A DNA stretch of 64,000 nt. Origin: Anaerolineales bacterium UBA2181 (GTDB lineage Bacteria > Chloroflexota > Anaerolineae > Promineifilales > UBA4811). Shown here piece after piece: positions 39,001 through 45,913 of this stretch. Under the pieces are notes generated by a model, which saw only the letters and a program-made list of their open reading frames with translations, searched no databases and had not been told where the DNA came from. Position numbers and translations under genes: made by a program. Where the stretch lies: NCBI GenBank assembly GCA_002328075.1, contig DCVT01000042.1, forward strand, positions 1 to 64,000, read 5' to 3'. The number at the start of each line of letters is the position of its first letter. Within the stretch, counting starts at the first letter, position 1.

Positions 39001-42000
39001 TCCGGTAGGTGCCGGCAGCCAGTGCGGTGAAGCTATAGCCGCCGTCGGAATCGGTGACGGTCATCCTGAGCGGAAGGGTGTCGCCGGCAAGAAACAGACT
39101 CACCTGCACGCTGCCCAATCCGGGCTCCGCGGGTTCTTTCGCCCCATTACGGTTGGGGTCGTCAAAGACGACCCCGATGATGGTGGCACCGGTGAACTCG
39201 ACCATGGCAACGCCCGGAATCCAACTCATCGCCTGCCCGTCGCCGATCAGCACCCGGAGTTGTTTGGCCTCCGGTTGGGTGCTGGTCAGGGTGGCGGTAA
39301 TGCCTCCATCGGCGTCGGTGGCGCCGGGTGAGCCCGCGATGCTGTTTTCCGAGCCGGTCGCTACTACCCACACGGTGGCATCCCGGACCGGGTTGCCAAA
39401 GCTGTCGGTGACGGTCACGACAACTGTGGAAGCCTGGATGCCGTCGGCTGGGTGCGGGCTGGAAGCGGAAAACCGGCCGGCGCTGACGGCAATGGCCGCG
39501 GGCTCGACCGACACGGTGATGGTCCCGCTGATGGAGGGTTGGTCGACGTCAGTCAGTTTCACCCACTGGACTCCGGCGGTGCGCAGGGTGAGGCCGGCAA
39601 AGGTGTGGAGGCCGTTGTCCGCATCGGGTCCAGTGGTAAAGGTATGGCTGACGGGAAGAGTCGCCTGGGGGTCAGAGCTGCCGAAAGCAACTGTGCCGGT
39701 GTAGCCCAACGCAACCTCACCCAAGGCGTCCAGCGCGGTTACTGCCAGCGGGAAGGCAATACCAGCGATGGTCTGCGTCGGCTGGTCGGTGAAGACGAAC
39801 TGGACTGCGGCCTCGTCTTCATCTGGCAGTCTGACGGAGACATCGCTGCTTTGCGTTGAGGCGGTTGGCGCGGCATAAGACATGCAGTCGAGGCAGGATC
39901 CAGCTGCATCGTCTGACTGGGGCAACCAGATGGTGCCGGCAGAGACCAACCCGCGCGAGCCAGCTCCCAGTTGCTCCAGAATGGCCTGGCTAAGCGATGT
40001 GGTGATGAAGTTGGTCACGGTGACAGTGCCAGGCGCGACCAAGAGCGGCGCCACGGCGTGGCCGGCCTCCAGGGCCTGCCCTACCGCCAGCATGCCGCTG
40101 CCGGTAGCCTTGGGGATCACGTTGCCGCCCGCGTCCACGATGCGGACGGTGACCGTATAGCTTCCTGTGACCAGGCCACTGGTGTTGATGGCACCCACTT
40201 GCAGCCGGACCGGAACGAGCGAACTGGGCACTGTCAATGGGCTGCTGATAGAAGCGACTACTGACCCGTCCGGAGCGGACACCTGCACCCGCGCCTCGCC
40301 CGCCAGCGGCAGGTTGACCACGTTGGCGACGTCGGCATAGAATGTCGCATTGACCTCGTCCCCCACTTCTACAAAGGTGGGGACGACGATCACGTCAGCG
40401 ATGCGCAGCAAGGCATCGACCACCGAGACGCTGGCAGCCGCCTGGTGACGAACGACGGATGACTCGACGGCGGCTACCTCGGCCTGGGTCAGCCAGATCC
40501 CCTGGCCGGTAGGGGTGATGACGGTCGTCACGGTAACAACCTCGGCCGGCGCAAGCGGCACCGACTGGGCCAGCCAGGAGGTGCTTCCACCCGTCGGTGG
40601 GGTCAAGGTGACGGCTGCGGTGGTCGCCAGCGAGCCGGCGTTTCGCAGCCGCAGCGCTAGGGTGGCTGCGGTTCCCTCGAGGATGACGGCCGTCGCCGGG
40701 TTAAAGCTGACCTCGATGTCATGGTGCGCCAGTGCACAAGCCTGAAACTCGAGCAGCCGGACGGCGTCACCCAGCAATCCCAGGTCTGCCAACAGGTCGG
40801 CGTCGGACGCGTGCATCGCCATGGCGGCCGCAATGGCTGCCAGCGAGTCGTCGGCGGTGATCAGGCCGGACGTTGGTTCCGCGTGGTTGGCGACGGCGCG
40901 GGCGGCCGAGACCACCCGATCGCGCAGGTCCAGGGCGCATGGGCCCTCGTGACAGGAGACGTCCAGGTCGTGCACAGCCGATCCCAAATAGGACAACGCA
41001 CCTGGCAAAACCACGCCGCCAGCCAGTGCGCACTCGCCCGCCAATCGGGCGCTGGTCTGATAGATAGGCAGGGTGTGAGCGCTGAGGATCAGCACGTCCA
41101 GCGCGTCGCGTTGGATATACGGCGTGCCCGGCGCCGGGCTCTCGACCGCGACGGTATTGTGTTGGCCAATAGGCACATCCGGAATGGCGAAAGGCACGCT
41201 CTGGGAGTAGCTCTCCGCGGGATCCAGCCCCACCGGCGATGCCAGCGGGGACAGCGGCACCCAGGAGGGGCCGGGCATGGCGAGCGTCAGGTCAAAACTA
41301 CCGGCGATGTTTCCCACGTTGGTCAGGGTGATGCTCAGGGTGGCCGTGCTGTTGGGGCCGGCCCAGATCAGTTCGGGGCCGATCTGCAGGTAATTGAACG
41401 CAACGCCGGGCACGGTGTAGGTGGCCGAGTCGGTGTCCTGCAGCGCCGGATTCTCGGCTGCAGCGGCCGACACGGAAAACGGGTAGAGCGTGCCGGCCGG
41501 CGGGAGCGTGGACAGCGTGGGCGAAATATACAGGCCGACCTGACCCACCGCGCCTGGCGGCAGATGGACGGTAGTCTGGTCTGCGGCGCTGCCGTTAAAG
41601 AGCAGCCAGCCGGCCGGCAGGCCGGTGACGGCGAGGGAAAAGGTGCGCGAAACGGTGGAGGTGTTGCTGATCCGAACCGAATACGCCGAATCCGGGAGCT
41701 GGATACGGCCGTCATTGGTCGAGCCGGGCCGCGAGCCGGAAGCGGCTGGACCCCAGGGCACCGTCACCAGAGGGTCCGGGATTACCCGCAATGCCATTCC
41801 CTCAAAGGAGGTGGTGGTGACGGTGTGGACGGCCGACGCATAAACGGATGGTGCGCTCGTCAACCGTGCGGTCACCAGGATGGCATGATCCTGCGGCGGG
41901 GTTCCAGTGGGTGGTGTAGCTGCAACAGCGCCGGTGGCGTCCACGGCAACCTGCCAACCTTCCGGAGCAGTGACCGTCACGGTAAACGGCTGATCCAGGT

Positions 42001-45000
42001 TGGTGCTGATGAGGGCGTCAAAGGCGACAGGCGTGTTCGGGTCGGTGATCGTGGCAGGCGGGTCGACCACCAGGGCAAAAAAGGTGGCTGGTCCATCCAA
42101 TACCACCGCGTCAACGGATGGGGTCGACTCGGTGACATTGAGGCCGCCGGCGTAATTCAGGATGGCCAGGCCGTTGCTCAGCGGAATAGGCGTGGAGCCA
42201 ATCTGCGCTGATCCAGTTGCCGGACCGATCTGCAGGTTGGCGTCCTGAAGCGCAGCCGCCAGTTGCGCCGTCAAGTTGGGCGCAGCGGTGGGGCCGCTTC
42301 CCGATAGGGTGGCTGCCGAGGTGACCAATTGGACCGGCCCGGCCGGCAGCGGGTTGCCGTTGAACCTGACGGTGGCGTTTTGCAGCGTCAGGGTGTAGCC
42401 GGTGTCGGCGGTCAGTTCGACAGTGTATTCGGTCCAGTCTCCGCCGGAGGCCAACCCGGCGAGGGCCGGTGCATGCAGACCGGTGCGGCCGGACCCGGCC
42501 AACGTCGCCTGGACGGGTCCGCCTGTCAGGAGGGCGAGCAACGCATCCCCCTGGCGTGGTGTTGCCTGAACCGCGCCGCTGCCGATGAGCAAACCAACGC
42601 CGTCATAAAGAGCCACAGAGGAAGCAGTAAGCGAGCCGGCGAGGACATGGCTGCCGGGCGATGATGTCCAGGCCCCCTGCAGCGTTCCGCTGATCGTGGT
42701 CAGCCCAGTCTCTAGCGAGGCAACGAGCGTGCCGATCGGGTAGAGTGTGTGGGGGGTGACTCGAGCCGAGGCGACCGGCTGCGCTGGGTCACGCTGCGGA
42801 TAAGCCAGCAGAGCGTCTGGCAGGGGCGGGTCAAACTGGACCCGTTGCTCGAAAAACGAACGGGCCACGCTGCCACCCGCGGTAAAGACGTCCGCCCCGA
42901 ACTGGCCCAGCATACAATCCACGGTATTCCCGATCCCGGCCCAGAAGAATATGCAGCTGAGAGCTGTTCCCGCGGCCGATATCTCGTCGAACATACTCTG
43001 GGCCCGGTCAAACGCGGTTTTCATGTCGCCCCCGGTGTTTATCAGTTCGACGACAGATGCAACAAACGAAAGCGTGTAAGCAGTGAAACCTTGCATGAAA
43101 CCAAAGATGGGACCCGCCATTGACCAGAAGCTCATGTCCAGCAACCATTCCATCAACGCGTTGTGAAGGCCGTTTTCCATCACGCCGATGGTCTCGCCGG
43201 TCTCGGGGTCCATCTCCCACCAACCGATGGCCAACTGGCCATCCAGCAGCACCGGTTCCTGCGGCACCAGAACCACTTTGCCCTGGTAAACGACGTCGAT
43301 GATGCGGGCTTTGGCCTCGGCCGATAGGTTCAGCGCTTCCAAATCGGGGAGCCGATACTGGTTGATCCAACGGGACTCGATCCCCTGGTCGGCAGCGGCC
43401 TCGAATACGCGTGCAGTGGTCGCGGCGGGTTTGTCGAACGCCCGCTGCAGAATGTCTCCTTCCAAACTGGATTCGATAAAGCCCTTTCCCATGTTTAGAC
43501 CATAGCTGGCGGTGATCGCCTGGCCTGGATAGGGGATCGTGCGGGCCAGCGTGTGGCGCAGGTCCACGTTAAACTCGACGGCTTCATCGCCGGCCTCAGA
43601 AGCAATGGTGACGATGCGAGGGGCAGCGTAATACGCCTTGACCAGCATCCCCTCGCCCATCTCCTCCATGGCCTGGTCCGCCTGACTGCCAAAGACAAGC
43701 CCAATGGTGCTCAGAAAACGGCCCAGGTTGGTCTGGAAACGCATCCGCACCTGTTGCATGGTGGCCAGCTGGTCGGCCGAAGGAGAAAACAGCCCCTCCA
43801 ATTCGGCCAGTAGCTCAGAGTCGGCGTTCAACTGCTCGACCGTCGCCAGCATCTGCCCGTTGGCGGCCTCGGCGGCCTCTGTCGGCACCTGTCCAGGCCA
43901 GAACCAGGTAGTGTACAGATCCAGGGTGGTAAACAGGGCAGCATTGTCACCGCCGAACTGACCGTAAACCGTCCCTCCTCCCTGTCTGACTTCGAATCCC
44001 AACAGGTCCACGACTTCGCGCCGGTAGGTGCGGACCTGGCCGTCGGGGTCTCTGACCTGGAAGGAGAGGAACTCGGCCACCGTGATGTGCGTTCCCAACG
44101 GGAAATTGGTGATCAGGTCCTCGAACGAACCGTCGGTGATCACCTCGTTCTCATCGCCTACCCGAAAGTAGGGGGTGTAGGTGTGTTGGGTGTAGACAAA
44201 GATCAACCCCGGCTGACGGACGGTGTTCACCAGGTGGCCCAAAGTCACTGGTTTCCCGGCCAATTCCACGGTGCTAAAAGTGCGGGCCAACGGGACTGAC
44301 TCTCTCATGCCGGGGGCGCTGCCGCCGATGTTGAGAGGGTGGTACTGCTCCACGGTGACCGTCAGCGTTACCTTGTGACGCAGCGCGTCCGGCACCTCAC
44401 GGATTCGATCGGTGCCGTCGGCGGCCATGTCACCATCGGCGACAAAGCGCTCACCCACGGCCGCGTCCACAAAGGTGGGATCCAGGTCCACCCACCCCAG
44501 CCCCGGCAGGTAGGCCTCCACCCACCAGTGGTCGGCTGTCTCTGCCAGCAGGCGCGGATCACTGACCGGGTCGCTGACAGCCGTGCCGGCGGGGATGTGC
44601 CCGGCCACGCCCAGGGGGGAGGGGAACATGGATAGGATAAGCTGATGAACCAGAGCGGTCGGCAGCGTTCCGTGGCGGTAACGGGCGGGCACGCCGCTGG
44701 CGCGAAGCATGGCGATGAGCAGGCTTGCCTGGTCGAGCGAGTTGCCTGCCCGGCTCCACAGCGTGCCCCGGGTTCCTCGAAGTGAACCGCGGTAGGATTC
44801 GTACCCCAACAAGCGGGCGTATTCAAAGAGGCGCAGAGGATCCTGACCCAGTTGGGCTGCCTGGGCCAACATATCCTGGTCGTACGTGTCGGCGTCCACC
44901 GTCCAGATGAGCCAGTCGCCGATTGGTTCGCCCTCGATTGTGTCCGGGGCCAGCATGGCGGGGTAAGCTTGGGCGCTCACCTGGCGTCCCTGAAGCACGC

Positions 45001-45628
45001 CCCAGGCGACTGCTCCTCCGTCCAGCGCGGAAGAACCGGCGACGCTGCCCGGCACCTGGAGGGTGAGAGCAACTGAGGCGCTGCCAAGGGGCGGGATCTT
45101 GCCCAGGTTCCAGGCCAATACGTCGGCCGACCGGTCGGGCAGGGGTGACGCGTCCAGGTAGCTTCCCACACCAGACAGCGTATCCACCAACAGCACGTCG
45201 TAAAGGGTGTTGGGGTCGTTGCCGAAATCCAGAGCGGCGGCGATGTTCATAGTTTCTGTGAGGGTGGCCGAGATCGGAATATGGGGAATCGCGGCCGGCG
45301 GACGGTTGTTGGTGACGGTAAAAGTGACGACAAGCGCGCCCGAGATGGCGTCGGCCGGGCTGTAGGCCGACTGCACTCGGGAAACCGCCAGTGGTTGAGC
45401 CAAGACAGCCGGCGCCGCGGGCGCCGGCGCTGCAGCAACCTCGGCCGTCTTCAAGTCGGGAGGTTGGGGGAAGGTTGCCGGCGCCGATGCGGCGGGAAGG
45501 ACCATCTCGCCGGCAGCCGACACAGAGCGGTTCGCCACAGGGGCGGACGGCAGCATGGCCGCCAACAAGGAGGCTACCACCAACAGATTAAGCGGACGAT
45601 ACACGTGTGGAAGACGGACGGCTTTCAT
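27062..45628 (-). CDS. Giant secreted multidomain protein: transglutaminase-like, jelly-roll repeats, Big_1, PKD and DUF11 domains
   Basis: The protein has 6188 residues from ATG 45628 (GGGAGG 6 bases upstream), with a signal peptide (LNLLVVASLLAAMLPSAPVA). Domains by rough residue: transglutaminase-like core 250-400, in which the Cys position reads GNSLDQASLL, although the HWWVEAYLPGLGWVDLDPTF end is kept; Ig/NEW3-like modules 1000-2000; one Big_1 at 2050-2130; two SdrD-B-like loops at 2160-2310 (GTVWTDEDQDGERGPGED); nine jelly-roll-like repeats 2345-3705; eight Big_1 repeats 3740-4560; more NEW3-like modules; two PKD domains 5880-6040; DUF11 at 6050-6160. It ends LRLYMPVLLNQAGG. It probably forms a long cell-surface or matrix fibre with carbohydrate-binding modules. 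The missing Cys argues against transglutaminase activity. Confidence 0.88.
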   Translation of the reverse strand: MKAVRLPHVYRPLNLLVVASLLAAMLPSAPVANRSVSAAGEMVLPAASAPATFPQPPDLKTAEVAAAPAPAAPAVLAQPLAVSRVQSAYSPADAISGALVVTFTVTNNRPPAAIPHIPISATLTETMNIAAALDFGNDPNTLYDVLLVDTLSGVGSYLDASPLPDRSADVLAWNLGKIPPLGSASVALTLQVPGSVAGSSALDGGAVAWGVLQGRQVSAQAYPAMLAPDTIEGEPIGDWLIWTVDADTYDQDMLAQAAQLGQDPLRLFEYARLLGYESYRGSLRGTRGTLWSRAGNSLDQASLLIAMLRASGVPARYRHGTLPTALVHQLILSMFPSPLGVAGHIPAGTAVSDPVSDPRLLAETADHWWVEAYLPGLGWVDLDPTFVDAAVGERFVADGDMAADGTDRIREVPDALRHKVTLTVTVEQYHPLNIGGSAPGMRESVPLARTFSTVELAGKPVTLGHLVNTVRQPGLIFVYTQHTYTPYFRVGDENEVITDGSFEDLITNFPLGTHITVAEFLSFQVRDPDGQVRTYRREVVDLLGFEVRQGGGTVYGQFGGDNAALFTTLDLYTTWFWPGQVPTEAAEAANGQMLATVEQLNADSELLAELEGLFSPSADQLATMQQVRMRFQTNLGRFLSTIGLVFGSQADQAMEEMGEGMLVKAYYAAPRIVTIASEAGDEAVEFNVDLRHTLARTIPYPGQAITASYGLNMGKGFIESSLEGDILQRAFDKPAATTARVFEAAADQGIESRWINQYRLPDLEALNLSAEAKARIIDVVYQGKVVLVPQEPVLLDGQLAIGWWEMDPETGETIGVMENGLHNALMEWLLDMSFWSMAGPIFGFMQGFTAYTLSFVASVVELINTGGDMKTAFDRAQSMFDEISAAGTALSCIFFWAGIGNTVDCMLGQFGADVFTAGGSVARSFFEQRVQFDPPLPDALLAYPQRDPAQPVASARVTPHTLYPIGTLVASLETGLTTISGTLQGAWTSSPGSHVLAGSLTASSVALYDGVGLLIGSGAVQATPRQGDALLALLTGGPVQATLAGSGRTGLHAPALAGLASGGDWTEYTVELTADTGYTLTLQNATVRFNGNPLPAGPVQLVTSAATLSGSGPTAAPNLTAQLAAALQDANLQIGPATGSAQIGSTPIPLSNGLAILNYAGGLNVTESTPSVDAVVLDGPATFFALVVDPPATITDPNTPVAFDALISTNLDQPFTVTVTAPEGWQVAVDATGAVAATPPTGTPPQDHAILVTARLTSAPSVYASAVHTVTTTSFEGMALRVIPDPLVTVPWGPAASGSRPGSTNDGRIQLPDSAYSVRISNTSTVSRTFSLAVTGLPAGWLLFNGSAADQTTVHLPPGAVGQVGLYISPTLSTLPPAGTLYPFSVSAAAAENPALQDTDSATYTVPGVAFNYLQIGPELIWAGPNSTATLSITLTNVGNIAGSFDLTLAMPGPSWVPLSPLASPVGLDPAESYSQSVPFAIPDVPIGQHNTVAVESPAPGTPYIQRDALDVLILSAHTLPIYQTSARLAGECALAGGVVLPGALSYLGSAVHDLDVSCHEGPCALDLRDRVVSAARAVANHAEPTSGLITADDSLAAIAAAMAMHASDADLLADLGLLGDAVRLLEFQACALAHHDIEVSFNPATAVILEGTAATLALRLRNAGSLATTAAVTLTPPTGGSTSWLAQSVPLAPAEVVTVTTVITPTGQGIWLTQAEVAAVESSVVRHQAAASVSVVDALLRIADVIVVPTFVEVGDEVNATFYADVANVVNLPLAGEARVQVSAPDGSVVASISSPLTVPSSLVPVRLQVGAINTSGLVTGSYTVTVRIVDAGGNVIPKATGSGMLAVGQALEAGHAVAPLLVAPGTVTVTNFITTSLSQAILEQLGAGSRGLVSAGTIWLPQSDDAAGSCLDCMSYAAPTASTQSSDVSVRLPDEDEAAVQFVFTDQPTQTIAGIAFPLAVTALDALGEVALGYTGTVAFGSSDPQATLPVSHTFTTGPDADNGLHTFAGLTLRTAGVQWVKLTDVDQPSISGTITVSVEPAAIAVSAGRFSASSPHPADGIQASTVVVTVTDSFGNPVRDATVWVVATGSENSIAGSPGATDADGGITATLTSTQPEAKQLRVLIGDGQAMSWIPGVAMVEFTGATIIGVVFDDPNRNGAKEPAEPGLGSVQVSLFLAGDTLPLRMTVTDSDGGYSFTALAAGTYRIEQTRLDQYAFTNAGVLTATVADFDASTGHDFGNYAVGHVRGTVWTDEDQDGERGPGEDPIPGVLVNAYDSENAMVGSMLTGDAGAYHLELAASLPHAPENFVFNSGRLSLQEPASAVVGNGDLSRELTPLDPSTYPANFDFSSGAMDGWTGSGGAVTVVSNTYNLDGPYLLINAYNQYVDSPAFTVPPEAQSLRFSFFSWCWESSTERPITVYARTGPSFDASTLIGTVNGSALQGWRTGVLDLQAWQGRAIQLRFVSDTNSYWSGRSRIDSISLNVEAPDWTMSDTLYVRAVNDNHSLPGGGAYVRLDRYNQWADTAAFLVPSKAQSVRFDYATWSTRDSSASRPLNVYALSGDHFGTAQSLGSAYGSNLEGWKTAALDLQGFSGQVIKLRFQTEDNDYWGARARVDNVGLYIETPGWKPSDSLYVRIGADQVPPDPGTSAPENPDFELGLSPLDASVYPLNHDFAVGLTTLPTSTYPANYDFSSESLSGWSVSDPAQVQVISDAYDLDGGYLRLNSYNQSATSPAFAVPDDAQSLRLNYYVWNARVAERQTSRPINVDVLSGPDFSISTQIGELWGNWFQGWQIAVMDLQPFQGQTIKLRIRTENNSYWGTRARIDNLSLHVEAPNWRTSSSAHVRVVHDPYGLPDSGAHLLLNRYGQWADSTPIDLPPDVQSLRFDYMSYAGRQTDYSYPFHVYVVSGPNLDTVTLVGSLSGSRLEGWKQARVGLQSYAGQTVRLRFQTDGSDYWDGRARIDNISLNCEVPGWSADSGTDIWVTGDQPPQDPLTGFDNGDFALGLTPFDPATYPANYGFTQMRMPLDPATYPSNYDFGLGDLGEWTVSNNTYVAVISDTTNLDGYHLRINQYGQSATSPSFYVPTSTQSLRFDCYVWNTRDNTTQRPLYVYALTGPNLEITTQVGEIWGAANNGWFKCALDLQPYQGRTIKLHFSPENSSYWGTRSRIDNISLNHDLPGGWRPSDVGYDRVQIISDTKNLDGPYLRLDRYGVYADTPLFTVPDDAQSVRFNYYNWTDRDPSQAGPLHLYVRSGSDLSILTHIATVNGSGNDGWKIARASIQRFRGEAIRLRFQTDGSDYWNYRSRVDRISLNIEVPQWNLSDGSLISVGSIDGISGNYLLLNRYGAWASPPPFLVPTSIDSLQFDYWNWTDRSASQASPLHVYADGGDGFSVPVLLGTVYGSANSGWQSANINLTSVRGRLIRLRLQTDGSDYWNYRSRVDNIRLVDGAGGSPVATDWAESAYVRLNRYGATITSVPFLVPANAMALEFDYLNWSTRDGTTSRPLEVIVLSGAGFDVSNLVGTVNGSFLNGWRHASLSLAGYRDQVIRLRFRTDPNDYWNGRSKIDAVVITLDPEAGSGAPPDAYADGTYLHLMQYGASAVSAPLAVPTDTASLHLEYLIYNTRSIGENRPLTVYALSGPDYTTSTSLGVLWGNWLQGWREANLAMSSFRGQTIKLRFLADTNDYWNGRARIDNVYLLPMATTPYTITEINPVGYTSSTADTVPVDVFGGGQFTVGFGDFLLDRYASTVQVSPGHLVADGLHTAAVTVTLKDGQGNPLPDYGVEILAAGTRVSLDQPADLTNANGQAFGGIRSTFAPQVALVTARTISDNVTLAATVPITFTPGPADAARSGLIATPASVVADGIEASRYTVTLRDRFDNLVAGNQVTVTVSSAYPVTLTQPLSLTNLAGQITGTVRSTHEQMVTLRALDLTDLITLTQSAEVNFSLVDPGRSLVEAAPHTLIADGVSTSTITVTLINRLVGPLPGKSVLITANCAACSLGGGRAVGPVEIGPTGADGTATATLYSTAVEVVTVSAVGDGIPLADTAQITFTVGPVNPDASTLTGSPTTVVADGVSLATLVATLYDSYGHRVPGKTVQIRATGDGLTLNQPSAVTDAQGQVQATLRSTVVQPVTVSAVDQSDGITLTQTVEIQFVTGPAAAVQSTLIVSPTTVLADGFQTTTITVTLRDSLGHPAAYRSVQLVVTGQDNRITPAAQGITNADGAINWRLASTAVGAKSVAVRDLAYDVTLPVGEVQFVAGPVDPDLSTLTTNKSTVLVGSDQATLTATLWDNLGHRIPGKQVVILASGVGVTVTQPVTVTDSLGRVQATVRSNIVQQATVRAVDLTDNLTLTQVVALTFVAGPASPTQSTITVSPTTVVADNVHTAAINANLRDAQGNPLVQRAVRLVVTGQNNVILPTSQQNTDAEGRVAFTLASSKAEVKQLSLQDLLGGVTLPAGEVTFIPGDLSASRSTVTASPTKAAANGISTILITVRALDALGNPISGLPVVISASGVPVTLTQPTAEGTDADGIARGALVGSQVGSATVRATVSGVVLDQAPVVQLEPLYRYQASVDPAVQSVPVGGLASFDLEVTNLGYLPDGYALSLAEPYPAWFNLEPALLSLAPGQQGHATLLAQTSECLDAGSYPFFLRVASAGVGNVTTLTGTLTVTPDPVLLGLSPADASSIGGTNALFSWATAVSATTSLYIKPVTGTVYSEYVGPTGYQHRVAVSNLERNTDYHWYARSESICGVAQSSPRTLSVLNGVVFGSRAYTFDIERDYDQQRTVSVHNQDSVPHTVLVTLENPHPELIIAFIGEGSIDEPFLLQPGGTQVIRLAIHAQDANQTYYPLIARLTADDGEGRLIQDAVPVHLNVHIPDFRFSIQQTGFDPQTLVTSYRVTNLADPLTDLAITAEVTGTGSIYLLPAMAHGYLRTGESFSFQAYPALDSGFQSLSGSVIASAGGVVTNALISLSLPAGTSMFLGTATDVSLESKTADWYCTNRPLIYPKLVLPPGFRRAEVTKAQFLFHINSYWSSVRPHDVHLYLNDHEIGALLDMIPHGLYTFPVQPDWLNESLIGPSVNNLKLETLHMNGGHYVVASDMILFLCLSRYQEWVAATSQAEADQIVSSRSFLIPAPTTLEVNILTPAEGQTLVAGLPVTVRVDVNSDLTQPIFFEVTAEADNGNGSLILYDDGTHDDGAYRDGVYANSWVPTNPGATTLSVHAGSCTIAGDASVSVTVQSLSYAVDVSHRIPTGGVDLLSGSVTPPPDQLLTGPDEIVISWTHTLTPAHTLQRDQLSLVVRDLQPGEVRQVASGTVISYTGPGGSGVLNLPPLTVSAGHLVAVAPPLQTANLGGRAFYQVSLFNPGTQPITLDLTTAGLPESWVNLTPAVALAGGQETVVPLTLTLPLDANLGDTPFSVIVETSSGGRDQAGAVLRIADLLDVAITPVLQLADPGEIVIYSVTVTNLEPTAQTASLAVQGLEGNQVTLPETIALGANESATVLLQVTAYAPQGAHVFVVTASVPGTGSSRQTAAILQIRQEQRVTAHLSPAIGVGGPGTSVPYTLTVTNGGTVFDSYSLALDVPAGWSYLIHANNRPVSTVALPPYIGNQAVLQLLVTPATDAVPGNYPVRALVLSDDNPSARATAEVMLEVTDYGVQIEVTPVATVLDPTEVGVWQVTLTNTGEQPDTYDLTAGGILAQSGQFSTNPISLAPDQSQVLQLSAADLDFALPHTYGFEVRAQSRFDERIWGHDTGEVTFTGIRRADLVWLPAEQVITDTLTAVYLLLITNTGNVESVYQLAVAGADIVADLQVTALPLPPKSGAAVRVVVEAAGQGIWPLTATASVSGEVFASEPSTLTVVAVSHPPTVYAGPDQVADEGSPITFTGVITDEANLGPYAVQWDLGDSTFASGTLTPTHVYPDDGIYTVVLTVTNSQAQSASDSLTVTVRNVAPTVNAGPNVETMAGNPVPFAGSFTDPGALDTHTIHWAFGDGASAHGTLTPTHTYLVVGTFTATLTVTDDDAGVGSDTSRVTVHAPAVSADLAVTKVVTGPIRQPSGEPLTFREGQTILFTVQVLNNGPDPASAIVLEDLLPTEVLYLEDDGGGSYDPQTGLWQVGGLAPGAQATLRIWAVVRANTAGSRVENVARIHSAGQHDPNLTNNQASVAFDALGWLRLYMPVLLNQAGG
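31930..34400 (-). repeat. Eight tandem Big_1 (invasin-like) repeats in the giant protein
   Basis: Eight units of about 100 residues each begin with a variant of S-x-V-x-x-SPTTVVADG, followed by TVTLRDxxGxP and an NADGxxxxTLRST-like stretch. The phrase VSPTTVVADG and relatives (ATPASVVADG, SPTTVLADG, NKSTVLVGSD) mark the boundaries. They are coding repeats, diverged at the DNA level. Confidence 0.8.
34518..38605 (-). repeat. Nine tandem jelly-roll-like repeats in the giant protein
   Basis: Nine copies of a 110-150 residue beta-sandwich unit each contain LRLNxYxQ near the start, VPxxxQSLRFDYxxW in the middle, LxxYALSGP, GxxxxGWxxAxLDLQ and the closing signature YWxxRxRIDNISLN. The pattern (ligand-facing aromatics, closing beta strand) is like carbohydrate-binding or laminin-G-type modules. 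I do not recognise a named family. Confidence 0.75.
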
Positions 45629-45846
45629 ATCTACCTCCCTGTTTGGCTCGCTGGATCGGGTAGCTTTTGCTGCGCAAGAAACCAAACCTGATGAGGACCC
45701 AGGGCGATCCAGCCGGCACCGGGCAACCCAATCGGAGTGTATCCGGCCGGATCACCGCCGTCGTACTGCTGGCGGCGTGGTCAGGCGTCTGGCCGGGCAC
45801 CACGGAGGGTTTGGCTGGCGGGCACTGGGTCCGCCTCGGACGTCAC
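45629..45846 (-). promoter_or_regulatory. Long structured 5' leader of the giant-protein gene
   Basis: From the predicted transcription start to the ATG is about 217 bases. Perfect inverted 9-mers at 45705-45713 and 45650-45658 (RNA: GCUGGAUCG and CGAUCCAGC) close a domain ending about 9 bases upstream of the GGGAGG ribosome binding site. The leader may be a regulatory RNA, but no known riboswitch class was recognised. Confidence 0.4.
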
Positions 45847-45851
45847 GTCGT

Positions 45852-45880
45852 ATTATATGAATGCTCGAGCCCAGGTGCAA
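45852..45880 (-). promoter_or_regulatory. Promoter of the giant-protein gene
   Basis: Minus strand: TTGCAC (45880-45875), 17-base spacer, TATAAT (45857-45852). The perfect -10 box suggests strong expression of an 18.6-kb message. The site is upstream of the gene and inside no other gene. Confidence 0.7.
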
Positions 45881-45913
45881 GCAGTCGCTGCAGATTGGAC
45901 TCGGGGTTGCTGC

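Noticed and set aside
45655..45690. c-di-GMP-I riboswitch remnant in the giant gene's leader
   Set aside because: Only a GCAAAAGC-like patch is present. The GGCAAACC half and the helix layout are missing.
27056..45691. Many long frames on the plus strand opposite the giant gene
   Set aside because: They are shadows of the high-GC minus-strand coding sequence: no ribosome binding sites and translations that mirror the repeat structure.
45705..45880. Separate small gene between the giant and LarA-family genes
   Set aside because: Frames here lack ribosome binding sites, and the region is explained by the promoter and leader of the giant gene.
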